A DNA stretch of 64,000 bases from Rhodopseudomonas palustris (GCF_003226555.1 NZ_QKQS01000016.1:124001-188000); one strand, 5' to 3'. Positions 26,447 through 36,063 are shown, numbered from the stretch's first letter. Notes: generated by a model from the letters alone, not told the origin. A program made the numbers and translations.

Positions 26447-27416
26447 GGGACGGACGGCGCAATAGAAGCCACAGGAATGACGCTGCGCCGACGACGCCCA
26501 GCACGGTGCCGACGGGGATCTCGTAGGGGAAGTGCAGCAGCCGGCCGATGATATCGCAGGCGAGCACCAGCGCAGCGCCGCTCCCCGCGACCCAGGGGAT
26601 CAGTGATCGCATATTGTCGCCGATCAGCCGCGAGACCATGTTGGGGACCACGAGACCCACGAACGGGATCATCCCGACGATCACAACGGTCAGCGCGGTG
26701 ACGATCGAGATGATCAGCAGCCCGATTTGCATCATGCGGGCATAGTCCAGCCCCAGCCCGACACTGACGTCGCGTCCGAGCGACATCAAAGTGAGGCGGT
26801 CGGCGAACGCCCAGGTTACGGCGAGGACAGCGGCCGAGACCCAGAGGAGTTCGTAGCGACCGCGCAGCACGCCGGAGAACTCGCCGTTGGTCCAGATCTC
26901 GATGAACTGCAGCAGATCGGTGTGCCAGGCGACGAAGGTAACGGCGGCGCCGACCACGCCGCCATAGACCAGCCCGAACAGCGGCACCAGAAACGGCTGC
27001 GTCGGCGGCAACCGATGGGCGATCGCCAGGAACAGCGATGTGCCGGCGAGCGCGGTCAGGCTCGCGACCAGCGTCTTGGTGGCGATCGAGGCCGAAGGGA
27101 GCAACAGCGCCACCAACAGGATGCCGAGCGCGGCGCTCTGGCCGGTCCCCGCCGTGGTCGGCTCGACGAACCGGTTGCGAGCCAGCGTCTGCATCACCAG
27201 GCCGGCAATCGCGAGGCCGGCACCGGTCAGTACGGCGGCCAGCGTGCGTGGCAGCCGGCTCGCGGCGACGAGATAAAGCGTATCGGGATTGGTCAACACG
27301 TCGCGCGGCGCGACGTCGCCGACGCCGACGAAGATGCTGACGAAGAACAGGGCGACCAGCGCCAGCAGCGCGGTCGTCCCGGCGGAGCGCGAAGCGGCTC
27401 GCTCGACTGCGATCAT
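26439..27416 (-). CDS. ferric-siderophore ABC transporter permease (FecCD family, first)
   Basis: A 325-residue permease with nine to ten helices (TTALLALVALFFVSIFVGVG at the start) and the family motifs RLPRTLAAVLTGAGLAIAG and LMSLGRDVSVGLGLDYARM. It pairs with the permease at 25496. Its ATG overlaps the binding-protein stop (ATGA). It resembles FatD/YclN-type permeases. Confidence 0.9.
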   Translation of the reverse strand: MIAVERAASRSAGTTALLALVALFFVSIFVGVGDVAPRDVLTNPDTLYLVAASRLPRTLAAVLTGAGLAIAGLVMQTLARNRFVEPTTAGTGQSAALGILLVALLLPSASIATKTLVASLTALAGTSLFLAIAHRLPPTQPFLVPLFGLVYGGVVGAAVTFVAWHTDLLQFIEIWTNGEFSGVLRGRYELLWVSAAVLAVTWAFADRLTLMSLGRDVSVGLGLDYARMMQIGLLIISIVTALTVVIVGMIPFVGLVVPNMVSRLIGDNMRSLIPWVAGSGAALVLACDIIGRLLHFPYEIPVGTVLGVVGAASFLWLLLRRPSHA

Positions 27417-28318
27417 TGCGGCGCCGAGAAGCCGCGGGTGAGAGCCGCTAGAACGCGGGTCATCGCCTGGATGCCACCGCCGGCGATGTAGAGATCGGCG
27501 GAGGGAAGATAGATCACGCGGCCGCTCTTCCAGGCCTTGGTGTCACGCACCAGCTCGTTGTCGAGCGTGGCTCGCGCTTGATTGTCGCCGGCCCCGATCG
27601 CCATCGCGCGGTCGACCACGATCAGCCAGTCCGGATCGGCCTTGCGGACGAACTCGAAGGAGACAGCTTCGCCGTGGATCGAGGGGGCCATGGTGGTCAC
27701 CGCCGGCTCGATCTGGAGCGTGCTATGAATCCAGCCGAACCGCGATCCGAGGCCAAAGGCGGAGATTTTCGGCCCGTTGGTCATCACGATCAGCGCGCGT
27801 CCTTTACCCTTGGCCGCATCGCGCGCCGCGGCGATTGCCGCGTTGAACTTCTGCTTTTCGTCCTCGGCGGTCTGCTCCCGGCCGAACAGCCGGCCGTAGG
27901 CCTGAAGCCGGGCTTCGGCATCCCGGACCAGTTCCTGTCCGTCGATCGTCATGTCGATCGTGGGCGCGATACGCGAGGTGAACTTCGCCTTGGGCGATGA
28001 ACGACCACCGAGAATGATCAGATCCGGATCGAGCGCGCTAAGGGCTTCGAGATTAGGTTCAAACAGCGTGCCGACGACCTCGCCGCCGGCAGCGGCTGAT
28101 TTCAGTTCGGGCAGGAACACCCGATCCGGAACGCCGGCAGCCTTGACGCCGAGCAGGTCGAGCGTATCGAGCGCTGCCATGTCGAATACGGCGACGCGAG
28201 ACGGTTTTGCCGGCACTCTGACCGAGCCTTGGGCGGTCTGGATCTCGATGGTCTCTGCGGAGGCAGCCGTAGGCAGAGCAAGCGTGGCGAGCAAGGCGAT
28301 GATGCGGAACAAGTACAT
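27413..28318 (-). CDS. periplasmic ferric-siderophore binding protein (CeuE/FatB/YclQ-like)
   Basis: A 301-residue binding protein with a signal peptide (LLATLALPTAASAE, cleavage near residue 21) and the class III fold: VPAKPSRVAVFDMAALDTLDLLGV, then EPNLEALSALDPDLIILGG. CeuE/FatB/YclQ proteins bind ferric petrobactin or related catecholates in the periplasm, which agrees with the asb genes directly upstream. The ATG at 28318 lies 9 bases after the asbF-like stop and has AAGGA at good spacing; the longer frame to 28471 is read within the upstream gene. Confidence 0.88.
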   Translation of the reverse strand: MYLFRIIALLATLALPTAASAETIEIQTAQGSVRVPAKPSRVAVFDMAALDTLDLLGVKAAGVPDRVFLPELKSAAAGGEVVGTLFEPNLEALSALDPDLIILGGRSSPKAKFTSRIAPTIDMTIDGQELVRDAEARLQAYGRLFGREQTAEDEKQKFNAAIAAARDAAKGKGRALIVMTNGPKISAFGLGSRFGWIHSTLQIEPAVTTMAPSIHGEAVSFEFVRKADPDWLIVVDRAMAIGAGDNQARATLDNELVRDTKAWKSGRVIYLPSADLYIAGGGIQAMTRVLAALTRGFSAPQ

Positions 28319-28326
28319 GAGTGTCC

Positions 28327-29217
28327 TTAGGATGAAGCGATGCGGCCGGCGGCACGCGACCTCGCTTGCTGCGGGCCCGCCGAGCTGCCGCTTCCTCTCG
28401 TCGACAGCGCGCGGGAGAGAATGGCGAGTCGATCCCGGGTCAGGGTTTCGAAGCAATCGTGACCGAACCATTCGAGCGACGCTTCCGCACCGCTGTCCTC
28501 CGTTAAGGTCGCAAGGAAGCTGTCGTAGTCCATCGCGCCGTCGAACAGTGGCACCATGCCGTCACGGGAACCGGCTGCGGAATAGACGTTCTCAGGGGCG
28601 AACACACCGAGCTCGGCGCGCGATCGAACGTTCTTGAGATGGTAGTGCCCGATGAGCCCTGCGAGTGTGCGGCGAGCCAGCACGGGATCATCGCCTGCTT
28701 CCCAGACGTGCAAAGCATCGAAATTGATACCGAGGCTTGGGTGATCCGCATCGGCCAACAGGCACAGCGTCGACTCGACACTGTCGGCCAGTGTATTCGG
28801 GTGTGTCTCGACCACCAACCGGATGCCGTGATCTTGAACGATGCCGGCAATCTCGCCGATCCGGCCGGCCAGGGCTCTACGCTCCTCGCGCGAAAGTGCG
28901 GCGCTCGGCCTGTTGCCGGCGAAGGTGCGGATCTTTGGCGCCGACCAATGCTGTGCGATCCGGCAGAGCTGGATGGTCCGGTGGCGAATGTCAGCAACGT
29001 CGCCGTCTGTCGGCAGGTAATCGCTCAGCATCGGCACCGACAGACCGCAACTGCGAATCCAGTCTGCACCGTATTCCGGGTGCGTCCGCATCAAGCCGCG
29101 CGCGTGAGCGCCCCACAGTTCGACACCGTCGAAGCCGTTGCGTTGTGCCCACTCCACGATCTCGCTGAAGCAGAGCAGGTGATGGCGGAACGTGATGGTG
29201 CAGATCGATAGTTTCAT
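28327..29217 (-). CDS. asbF: 3-dehydroshikimate dehydratase, AsbF-like
   Basis: A 296-residue TIM-barrel protein of the sugar-phosphate isomerase/epimerase family. It starts MKLSICTITFRHHLLCFSEI and has metal-site stretches LVVETHPNTLADS, GINFDALHVWEAGDD, HYHLKN and ASLEWFG. AsbF makes 3,4-dihydroxybenzoate from 3-dehydroshikimate, the unusual catechol of petrobactin. The call rests on both the protein and its place after the asbA-E-like genes. Its ATG overlaps the asbD/E stop by one base (TGATG). The last 25 residues are a low-complexity Ser/Ala/Arg tail. Confidence 0.9.
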   Translation of the reverse strand: MKLSICTITFRHHLLCFSEIVEWAQRNGFDGVELWGAHARGLMRTHPEYGADWIRSCGLSVPMLSDYLPTDGDVADIRHRTIQLCRIAQHWSAPKIRTFAGNRPSAALSREERRALAGRIGEIAGIVQDHGIRLVVETHPNTLADSVESTLCLLADADHPSLGINFDALHVWEAGDDPVLARRTLAGLIGHYHLKNVRSRAELGVFAPENVYSAAGSRDGMVPLFDGAMDYDSFLATLTEDSGAEASLEWFGHDCFETLTRDRLAILSRALSTRGSGSSAGPQQARSRAAGRIASS

Positions 29218-30527
29218 CACCGTACACCGACACGGCGTTCGCGGGGCATCGCCTGGGTCAGACCTTGATGGTTGCACCAGGCGATGAAGACCTCGCGCAG
29301 CTTGGCCTTGATCGCGGTCTCCAGAGCATCCAGGTGATCCAGCGCCTGATTGATGTCGGCGGCGCAGGCGCGATCCTCGGTCTGGGCCAACCGCAGGATC
29401 TTCAGATGCAACGCCGGTAGGCCGAGCGCGAGCTCTTCGATCCGGTCGCACCACGTCAAGAATGCGTCGTTCGGCAACTCCAGTTCGCGCCAGAAGAAGG
29501 CGAAGCCGTGTTCGTAAGCCCATTTTCGGATCGACAGTACGGGAAGCTCACGGACCGCATCGCCGAGCGCCTGAAGGCGCAGGCCGTCGCGGCAGCCGAG
29601 ATGGGCATCGACGACTTCGCGGATGCGGCGGATCAGCGGATTGTCGTCGGATATGAAGCACGCCAGAAAATAGTCGCCGATGTCGGCGGCGGTTGGCAGC
29701 CGTATCGAGCGGCGATCGAATACGTAACCGCCAGCGACGCTCGGCTGAGCGACAGCGTTGAGGATACGGTCTTTTGCGATCGGTCCCTCCCAACGGAAGT
29801 CGGGATCGCGAATCTGCCAGATCTCCGGATCCTCCGTCGCTTCGACCATCAGATAGTGCGGAAATGGGTTCTGGTTGAACTTGTTCTCCCGCTCCGGCAG
29901 ATGGAACATGTCCAACATCACCATCAGGCTTTCGGTTTGCTGTCTGGCGGCGACCAAAGCCATCAGCCTGTCGAGATTGGCCTGTTTGGGTGCCGAGTGA
30001 TCGTACCATTCGGTGATATGCACGCCGTAGAGCTGCTCGAACCACTGGCAGAAGAAGCCGTGGCTGATCTGATCGGTGTGATAGCGCAGTTGAAGCTTGT
30101 CCGAGACGGCGAAGTCGGCGTCCCAAAGACCGAAATACATCGGGCGATGATCGAGGCCGGCGGCCTTCACAGCGTCGCAGAGACACGACACGACGCAATG
30201 CACTTTGATGTCCGGATAGACGTCGGCATGGACGTCGGGAGCGTCCACGACTGCGGTATCACTGGCGCTCGAGGCAGCCGGGGAAGAACCGGCTAACAAC
30301 TCCACCAGATCGCTCACTGTGTCGATCGCCGTCGCTGCGACGGCCGCTTCGGGGACGGGGATGCCGTGATCGAGCTCCAGATGCAAAAGCAGGTCCAGCA
30401 TCAATACCGAGTCGAGATAGAGGTCGGCATTCAGCCGCGATTGTGGGCAAAAGCCGTCGAGATGCCGGTTGTTCAACCGCTCGGTAAGCACTTGGCGGAT
30501 CGCGGCCGTAATCTGCTCGCGAGTCAC
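29217..30527 (-). CDS. Fused AsbD (aryl carrier) and AsbE (condensing) protein
   Basis: A 436-residue protein from a GTG at 30527 that overlaps the asbC-like stop (GTGA), with AGGAG about 10 bases upstream. Residues 1-80 are a carrier domain with the phosphopantetheine Ser40 in LYLDSVLML. After an Ala/Ser-rich linker (about 80-95), residues 100-436 match AsbE-type proteins (FGLWDADFAVSDKLQLRYHT, HGFFCQWFEQLYG). In Bacillus petrobactin loci, asbD and asbE are separate genes: the carrier holds 3,4-dihydroxybenzoate and AsbE transfers it to a polyamine. Here both lie in one polypeptide. There is no stop or frameshift between the domains. Confidence 0.88.
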   Translation of the reverse strand: MTREQITAAIRQVLTERLNNRHLDGFCPQSRLNADLYLDSVLMLDLLLHLELDHGIPVPEAAVAATAIDTVSDLVELLAGSSPAASSASDTAVVDAPDVHADVYPDIKVHCVVSCLCDAVKAAGLDHRPMYFGLWDADFAVSDKLQLRYHTDQISHGFFCQWFEQLYGVHITEWYDHSAPKQANLDRLMALVAARQQTESLMVMLDMFHLPERENKFNQNPFPHYLMVEATEDPEIWQIRDPDFRWEGPIAKDRILNAVAQPSVAGGYVFDRRSIRLPTAADIGDYFLACFISDDNPLIRRIREVVDAHLGCRDGLRLQALGDAVRELPVLSIRKWAYEHGFAFFWRELELPNDAFLTWCDRIEELALGLPALHLKILRLAQTEDRACAADINQALDHLDALETAIKAKLREVFIAWCNHQGLTQAMPRERRVGVR

Positions 30528-31792
30528 GCGGCGGTCTCCTCTGCCAAAAACGCGAGGCGTCCTTCGGCATGCAGGGCGGCGATCTCTCGCCGGTTGATCT
30601 TGCCGTTCGCCTGCCGTGGCAGCCGGGGCAGGCGCACCGTCTCCATGGGGACCTGATGGGGAGCCAGGTTCTTGATACACCAGTCGCGCAGCTCCGCCGG
30701 CGCAATGCTGTGTTCGGCGCTGAATGCCACAGCGACCCGCTCGCCCGCGAGGGAATCCAGACGTCGGAATACGACCGCGTCGGTCACACCCGGCATCGCC
30801 ATCACCACGTCCTCGACCTCCTTTGGATAGACGTTGAGGCCAGAGACGTTGATGGTGTCGTCGAGGCGACCGACGAACACCAATGTGCCATCGTCCTTGG
30901 TGTAGCCGAGATCGGCCGTCCGGATTGCGCGGTCGCCGACGTGGACCACGATCTCCCGCGGCTGCCCGGCATCTCCGGTCTCGACACGGAGATGGGGAAG
31001 CGGCACGCCCATGTCGCCTGATGCGGCCAGGTTTGGATTGATCGCCACGCATCCGGCTTCCGAGCAGCCATATTGCTGAAACAGATGCGTCGTCCGGGCC
31101 CGGATTGTCATCAACCATTGGTCGGGCAGCAGGGTGCCGGACGTCATCGCGGCATGGATCGTCTCGCTTGCGGGTAGCAGGCGGGCGATGGTGTAGAGCA
31201 TGGCGGGCGATGAGTACAGCAGCGGCCGGCTGGTTTGGCGCAGGCGAGCGATGAGATATTTTGGATTGGCCGTGCCGAGAATGTGGGGAATCTGGCCGCG
31301 GCGGAGCCCGACCAGAACGCCGCAGATCAGTCCGTAGGAATGCGTGACCGGACATGCGATCAGCGGCGTCATGTCCTGTGGGGCGGTGAAAGTCGTCACA
31401 TAGCTATCGATCTCGCGATCGATCTCAGCCCAACTGCGGGCGACCCGCTTCGGTTCGCCAGTGGTGCCGGATGTGGTCTGCATAAGCCCGCCCGGACCGG
31501 GACCTTCGCCGCCGAGATCCTCGATGGCGAGCCCATCGGTCACCAGCCGGTGGCAGCCGAGGTCGCTTGCCAGCCGGCGCGCTGCAGCACGCGGCGTCGA
31601 CGGATGGATCGGCAGCACGCTGGCGCCGGCATCGCGGATGGCGAGCAGCAGCGCCAGGAGTTCTGCCGGATCGGACAGGCAGACTGCAAAGCTAAGGTTG
31701 GACCGATCATTGAGGCCGACTGCGTCAGCGGCGCGGGCGCCCATCGCCTGCAGCAGGGCCTGATCGTAGAATTTGTCGCCGACCTGAATCAT
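30524..31792 (-). CDS. asbC: 3,4-dihydroxybenzoate-AMP ligase, AsbC-like
   Basis: A 422-residue adenylation enzyme, shorter than typical acyl-CoA ligases, as AsbC is. The P-loop is TTSGTTGEPKRV, the aromatic-site motif FQQYGCSEAG, hinge FVGRLDDTINVSG and the C-terminal Lys in RQANGKINRRE. It would adenylate 3,4-dihydroxybenzoate and load the carrier domain encoded next. Start and stop overlap both neighbours by 4 bases. Confidence 0.88.
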   Translation of the reverse strand: MIQVGDKFYDQALLQAMGARAADAVGLNDRSNLSFAVCLSDPAELLALLLAIRDAGASVLPIHPSTPRAAARRLASDLGCHRLVTDGLAIEDLGGEGPGPGGLMQTTSGTTGEPKRVARSWAEIDREIDSYVTTFTAPQDMTPLIACPVTHSYGLICGVLVGLRRGQIPHILGTANPKYLIARLRQTSRPLLYSSPAMLYTIARLLPASETIHAAMTSGTLLPDQWLMTIRARTTHLFQQYGCSEAGCVAINPNLAASGDMGVPLPHLRVETGDAGQPREIVVHVGDRAIRTADLGYTKDDGTLVFVGRLDDTINVSGLNVYPKEVEDVVMAMPGVTDAVVFRRLDSLAGERVAVAFSAEHSIAPAELRDWCIKNLAPHQVPMETVRLPRLPRQANGKINRREIAALHAEGRLAFLAEETAA

Positions 31793-33522
31793 GCGTACTC
31801 CCGTGCGATCGGCGCGACTGCCGCAAGTGGATTTGGGACTTTGTGTTGGAGAGCGTGGCCCGGCAGGCCGAGCTTTCGGGCGAGTAGGCTTTCGATCACG
31901 ATCTCAGGTGTGCCGAAGCCGAGACGGACGACGCGTTCACCGAGGCCGTGTTCGGCGATGTCGGTGGCCAGACGCAACGACACCCGATGCCAGAAAGCGC
32001 CCTCGCTGATCCCGTAGAAGCTCTCCACCAGATGCGAGATCTCGGACAGATTGAACACGAACAGGCAGTCGACGAACAAATCGCGCAGGTCCTCCGGCCG
32101 TTCCATCCAATAGTACTGGTTCGGCAGCGCGCGACGATAACGAGGATCGAGCGCTGGAAAATCCGGCGCCAGATTGGGATCGGCGAGGAAGTCCGGAACG
32201 AATTCCAGGCTGTCGTGGAAGTCGCGCAGGATCAGGCGTTCGGGCCAGCCGTCGCGGTGCACCAGCACCATGTTTTGGCCGTGCGCTTCGGTGGCGATGC
32301 CATGGACGACGAGCAGCCGCCACACCGGCAGCACTGCGACGTCGATCAATCGTTCGAGCCATGGCTTGATGCCGTAGCGCTGCAGCCACGGATCGATGAA
32401 GGGCAGGCCATCTGCTTCGATCGCCATCAGCGCATTGAACGGTACTGCGCGCTCGCCGTCCGCGAGCTTACTCTCGACGCTCTCCCGCCAGATCGCCGCG
32501 ACGTCTCCCCCGAGTGGACCATCCCGATCGACGATCGCGCCGGCAAATTCGCGGACGATGTCGAGCCGGTAGCGGGTTTTGAACAGCGGGTCGCCGTCGA
32601 GAACTGCGTCGAGCCAGCGCGACAGCACCGGGGCGGTCGCAACCGAATGCGCCTCGATGTTGCGGCGAGCCGAAGTGTTGACGATGCCGAGCGACAGCTT
32701 CACGCTGCTCCGGCAGGGGCTCTGCGCATTACTGAGCGTCCGAACGGACTGGCTGGCGCGATACGCGTCGCCGGCGACACCGAGATGGTGAATACGGCCG
32801 GACTCGAGCAGGGGACGCAGCCGATCGGCCGATAGATCATGCCATTGCCATGGATGGATCGGCATCAGGCCGAAACATTCGTGTCCGAGGCCGAGGGCAT
32901 TAGCGCGCGCTTTGATCTCTGCGAGTCCCGGGGCGCCGAGTTCACGCTGCCAGAACGTCTCTTCGGAGTCTGGCAATGACAGATGGATGAGATCCCGGGC
33001 GACCGCGAGCCAGACCAATTGGAACGAGCCACCGGCTTCGGGGCCGTAACAACGGTGGTCGTGCTCATCGAATCCGGTGCGCGACTTGAAGCAGGGATGG
33101 TAGGGGTGCCCTTCGTCGATCGCCGCGTCGAGTGCGGAGAACGACATCAGTCGCCGGTCGCGGCACGGAGCATGGAGCCGATTCCAACGGACCAGTGCTT
33201 CGGTCTGACCGAGTTCCTGAGCGAGCCGCGCTCGCTCACGCGAGCCACCGGGAAGGGCCGCAACCGCATCGCCGATCGACGCCGGACGCCACGCGCTGCC
33301 GGTTCGGCACTCGACCGTTCCCGGCTCGATGCGAGGCCGGCCGAACGCGCCGAGGCGGCCGCGTGCTCGCCAAGCCTGCGCGCCACTGCGCCACTCGAAG
33401 GGCCGCGCCGGGGCGGCCGCCGACGCCAAAGGACCGAACAGGTTTTCGTACAAGGCCGCTGCAATGAGCTGGCGCACGATCCGCTCCTCCGGTCGGGCAG
33501 GGATGTCACCGGGAAGCGACAC
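31789..33522 (-). CDS. asbB: NIS siderophore synthetase, IucA/IucC family (AsbB-like)
   Basis: About 577 residues. NIS motifs are seen in order: EGHPYHPCFKSRTGF, LMPIHPWQW, the long ATP-grasp-like core with EAHSVATAPVLS, and IATEAHGQNMVLVHRDGW followed by LILRDFHDSLEF. These enzymes join citrate to amines through citryl adenylate. In petrobactin assembly two such enzymes, AsbA and AsbB, add the two spermidine arms. The start is taken as GTG at 33522, which overlaps the asbA stop by 17 bases and has GGGGGAAG upstream; ATG at 33582 in the same frame is possible. Confidence 0.87.
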   Translation of the reverse strand: MSLPGDIPARPEERIVRQLIAAALYENLFGPLASAAAPARPFEWRSGAQAWRARGRLGAFGRPRIEPGTVECRTGSAWRPASIGDAVAALPGGSRERARLAQELGQTEALVRWNRLHAPCRDRRLMSFSALDAAIDEGHPYHPCFKSRTGFDEHDHRCYGPEAGGSFQLVWLAVARDLIHLSLPDSEETFWQRELGAPGLAEIKARANALGLGHECFGLMPIHPWQWHDLSADRLRPLLESGRIHHLGVAGDAYRASQSVRTLSNAQSPCRSSVKLSLGIVNTSARRNIEAHSVATAPVLSRWLDAVLDGDPLFKTRYRLDIVREFAGAIVDRDGPLGGDVAAIWRESVESKLADGERAVPFNALMAIEADGLPFIDPWLQRYGIKPWLERLIDVAVLPVWRLLVVHGIATEAHGQNMVLVHRDGWPERLILRDFHDSLEFVPDFLADPNLAPDFPALDPRYRRALPNQYYWMERPEDLRDLFVDCLFVFNLSEISHLVESFYGISEGAFWHRVSLRLATDIAEHGLGERVVRLGFGTPEIVIESLLARKLGLPGHALQHKVPNPLAAVAPIAREYA

Positions 33523-35287
33523 GAGCTTCCCCCCGTCGCGCCGCACGGCGATTGCCGAACAGCGGATTTGCCAACTGCACATAGATCGCGCGGCCGTCCT
33601 CGGCCTCCAGCTCGTCGATGTCGAACATCCGTGTCAGCAGATTGGCCTTCGCGGCAACAGTCGGGCGCTCGACAAGGCCGATGGCGAAGTCGCGTCCGAC
33701 GCCGCCGAGTTCGTGCGCCAAATCGTTGAGGCGATCGCGCAACATGTTCAGCAACGCTTCTTCGTCGACCAGTCGATCCTGCCCCATGCGGGCGATCACC
33801 GAGCAGATCTGATTGACGATCAGGTAATAGGCAAAGCGCTCCTGGATCACGCGATCGTCGAAGTACAAGCCGCCGATCTCGGCGGTGTCGGGCACCAGTG
33901 CGACCAGCCGATCGCGATGGGCATTGGACAGGTAGAAGCCCTGATTGTCCCGATAATAGGATGCGGTCGGCAGCCCGGCCGAGACGTCGAGCAGAACGTT
34001 CTGCTGATGCGCTTCCAAGGCCACGCCCAGTTCGTCATAGAGCTTGACGAGCGGGTCCAGCGCGCAATCGAGATAGGCCGAGAACCATTGCCGGGCAGCG
34101 CTCGCCACTGGCACGCCTTGCTGCGCAGCATGTCCGCGCACCAACAGGTCGAGCCGTGAGCGCGCGCAAGGCGGAGGATCGGCCGTCAGGGCCGCGATCG
34201 TGATGCCCTTGCTCTCGTTGCCCGTTGTGAATGGATTCTCGCGGAAGATGACTTCGAATCCGCTCTCGGTGCGGCCGGGAAGCCCGAGCGTCAGGTAGGC
34301 TGGATCGCGGATCAGGCGGAAGCAAGGATGGCGCGCCAGGAAATCGGTGCGTGCGAACAACCGCGACATTGCGACCCCGGCCTCGAGTTCGGGCATCCGA
34401 TTGATCCGCAAGGAGTTGGTGATCCGTACCGGCAGGGAGAATTTCAGCATCCACGGAATCTCGGGGCTGTACAGCGTGCGGACCGAGGACGTCGGCGAGA
34501 ACTCCGCCCCGAACGAACCGAGGCGGCGAAGCCGGCCTTGCCTGGCGAGGTCCGCGATGTCGGGATCGAGCATCACGGCTTCTGCTTGCAGCGGATGGAG
34601 GGGCAGAAGGGCTTCGCCCGGACGCAACGTCGGGCGGTCGGCCACCGGGAGGAGTGTCCCGAGAATGTCAGAGACGGGAATTTCTTCGGTGCCACCGTGA
34701 CGTAACAACGCTGCGTCGACGGCGAAGTATGTGAGTGGAAATCGGCCGTGATGCTCCGGTGCATAAGCAGGCTTCTGCCAATCGGTCATGCCTTGCCGGC
34801 TCTTCGGCGTCGGGTGCAGCCAATGCCCGAATATCAGGCTCTGTTCGCCGTCGAGGAAGGTTCGGCCTGCCTCCCCGGATGACCGCTGCAGGCTTTCGGC
34901 AATGCACTGATAGCTCGCGAGTACGCGGCCGAGCAGCTCTATCTCCTCATTGCGCAGCGTTTCCGCCCGTGCGGCGCCGATTCCGGAATAGCATTCCTGC
35001 ACCATCAGATAGAGCGCGCGCAGCGGTGCGATCTCATGCCAGGCATTCTCCGGTGCTCGGCAAATGAAGACGCGCCCGAAGCGGAGCGGACCGCACAGCG
35101 ACTCCCGTTCGATTTCGGCGCGTAATGTCGCAGCCGACATCGGACAGGACCACTCGACGTAGCTTCGCCGATCCCCGCACTCCGGCCTCTCCTGACAGGG
35201 TATTCCGGGGTCGATTTCGCGCCGGTAGCAATTGGCAAAGCTTTGGAACGTAGCGCGTTCGGCGATCTCGCGCATGGAATCGGGCAT
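33506..35287 (-). CDS. asbA: NIS siderophore synthetase, IucA/IucC family (AsbA-like)
   Basis: About 593 residues, first gene of the siderophore operon. Motifs: FGHWLHPTPKSRQGM, LLPLHPLQAEAVM, SVRTLYSPEIPWMLKFSLPVRITNSLR and ALEAHQQNVLLDVSAGLP. It should catalyse the first citrate-polyamine condensation. The ATG at 35287 has a GGAAG site upstream; MREIAERATF (35275) is an alternative start. It is divergent from the ECF sigma gene at 35563; the 275-base gap contains a TTTAGAA half-site (near 35381) resembling Irr-type iron boxes, but no full palindrome. Confidence 0.88.
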   Translation of the reverse strand: MPDSMREIAERATFQSFANCYRREIDPGIPCQERPECGDRRSYVEWSCPMSAATLRAEIERESLCGPLRFGRVFICRAPENAWHEIAPLRALYLMVQECYSGIGAARAETLRNEEIELLGRVLASYQCIAESLQRSSGEAGRTFLDGEQSLIFGHWLHPTPKSRQGMTDWQKPAYAPEHHGRFPLTYFAVDAALLRHGGTEEIPVSDILGTLLPVADRPTLRPGEALLPLHPLQAEAVMLDPDIADLARQGRLRRLGSFGAEFSPTSSVRTLYSPEIPWMLKFSLPVRITNSLRINRMPELEAGVAMSRLFARTDFLARHPCFRLIRDPAYLTLGLPGRTESGFEVIFRENPFTTGNESKGITIAALTADPPPCARSRLDLLVRGHAAQQGVPVASAARQWFSAYLDCALDPLVKLYDELGVALEAHQQNVLLDVSAGLPTASYYRDNQGFYLSNAHRDRLVALVPDTAEIGGLYFDDRVIQERFAYYLIVNQICSVIARMGQDRLVDEEALLNMLRDRLNDLAHELGGVGRDFAIGLVERPTVAAKANLLTRMFDIDELEAEDGRAIYVQLANPLFGNRRAARRGEARVASR

Positions 35288-35562
35288 CGGTATGTCTTCC
35301 GCATAGCGGCCCGACTTGCTGGGCCGTATGGGTTCAACGGTCGACAGCGCCCGACCCCGTAATCGTAGCCGGGTGCATTGTTTAGAATTCAACCAATCAT
35401 CGATTGCAAAGACCGGGCGGCGTTGACAGATCCGCGAGGAATGCGGTTAGAAGAATGACCGGCGGTAATGCCTCCGAGCTTCGAATTTCGTCGCGATCGT
35501 CTCGGTGGTTACTTCGGCCGCGTTGCGTTCGGTCGGGGCTGATGCGCTACGATGGGGATCTC

Positions 35563-36063
35563 ATGTCGTCTGCGACAGAACTGCTCAGTATATTTGGAGC
35601 GGAGCAGGGCCAGCTCAAACGGATGGTGCGTCGCATCACCGGCAATGCGCATACGGCGGAAGACGTCGTCCACGAGACGTTCATCAAGTTGATGAATCGC
35701 AAGGTCACCGAACGGGACATTGGACTCGTCGTCACGACCGCGCGCAACCTCGCTTGCGACACGATCCGGGCAGAACGCGTCCGCGCCTCTTACGCCAGCA
35801 ATGTATCGTCGGAGCAGTTGCAGACCGGCGTGGTGGATCCCGAAGACGCGGTGGCGAGCCGGCTGGATCTCGACGCGCTGCTGCGCGCGCTGCAGACGCT
35901 GCCCGTGCGCACCCAACGCATCTTTCTGCTGAGTAAGGTCGACGGCATGACCTATCCGCAGATCGCGCGCAGCCTGAACATCTCGGTCTCGACGGTCGAG
36001 AAGGAAATGATCTCCGCGCTCGAATTCTGCCGCACCTGGCGGCAACGGCGTGAGACCATCTAG
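35563..36063 (+). CDS. ECF RNA polymerase sigma factor, FecI-like
   Basis: A 166-residue ECF sigma factor. Region 2 is seen in VRRITGNAHTAEDVVHETFIKLMN and region 4 in LPVRTQRIFLLSKVDGMTYPQIARSLNISVSTVEKEM, both close to FecI/FpvI iron-starvation sigma factors. The ATG at 35563 has GGGGA upstream; ATG 35542 is an alternative. It is divergent from the asb-like operon and probably works with the FecR protein at 23632 and STN receptor at 21302, though they lie 11 kb away. Confidence 0.9.
   Translation: MSSATELLSIFGAEQGQLKRMVRRITGNAHTAEDVVHETFIKLMNRKVTERDIGLVVTTARNLACDTIRAERVRASYASNVSSEQLQTGVVDPEDAVASRLDLDALLRALQTLPVRTQRIFLLSKVDGMTYPQIARSLNISVSTVEKEMISALEFCRTWRQRRETI

Noticed and set aside
29217-31355. 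712-codon frame suggesting a giant AsbC-AsbD-AsbE fusion
   Set aside because: The part before residue 277 is read in the wrong frame of asbC; the real start is the GTG at 30527 that overlaps the asbC stop.
35379-35400. TTTAGAA half-site as an Irr-type iron box
   Set aside because: Only one half matches; the second half at the required spacing is poor, so I did not list it as an operator.
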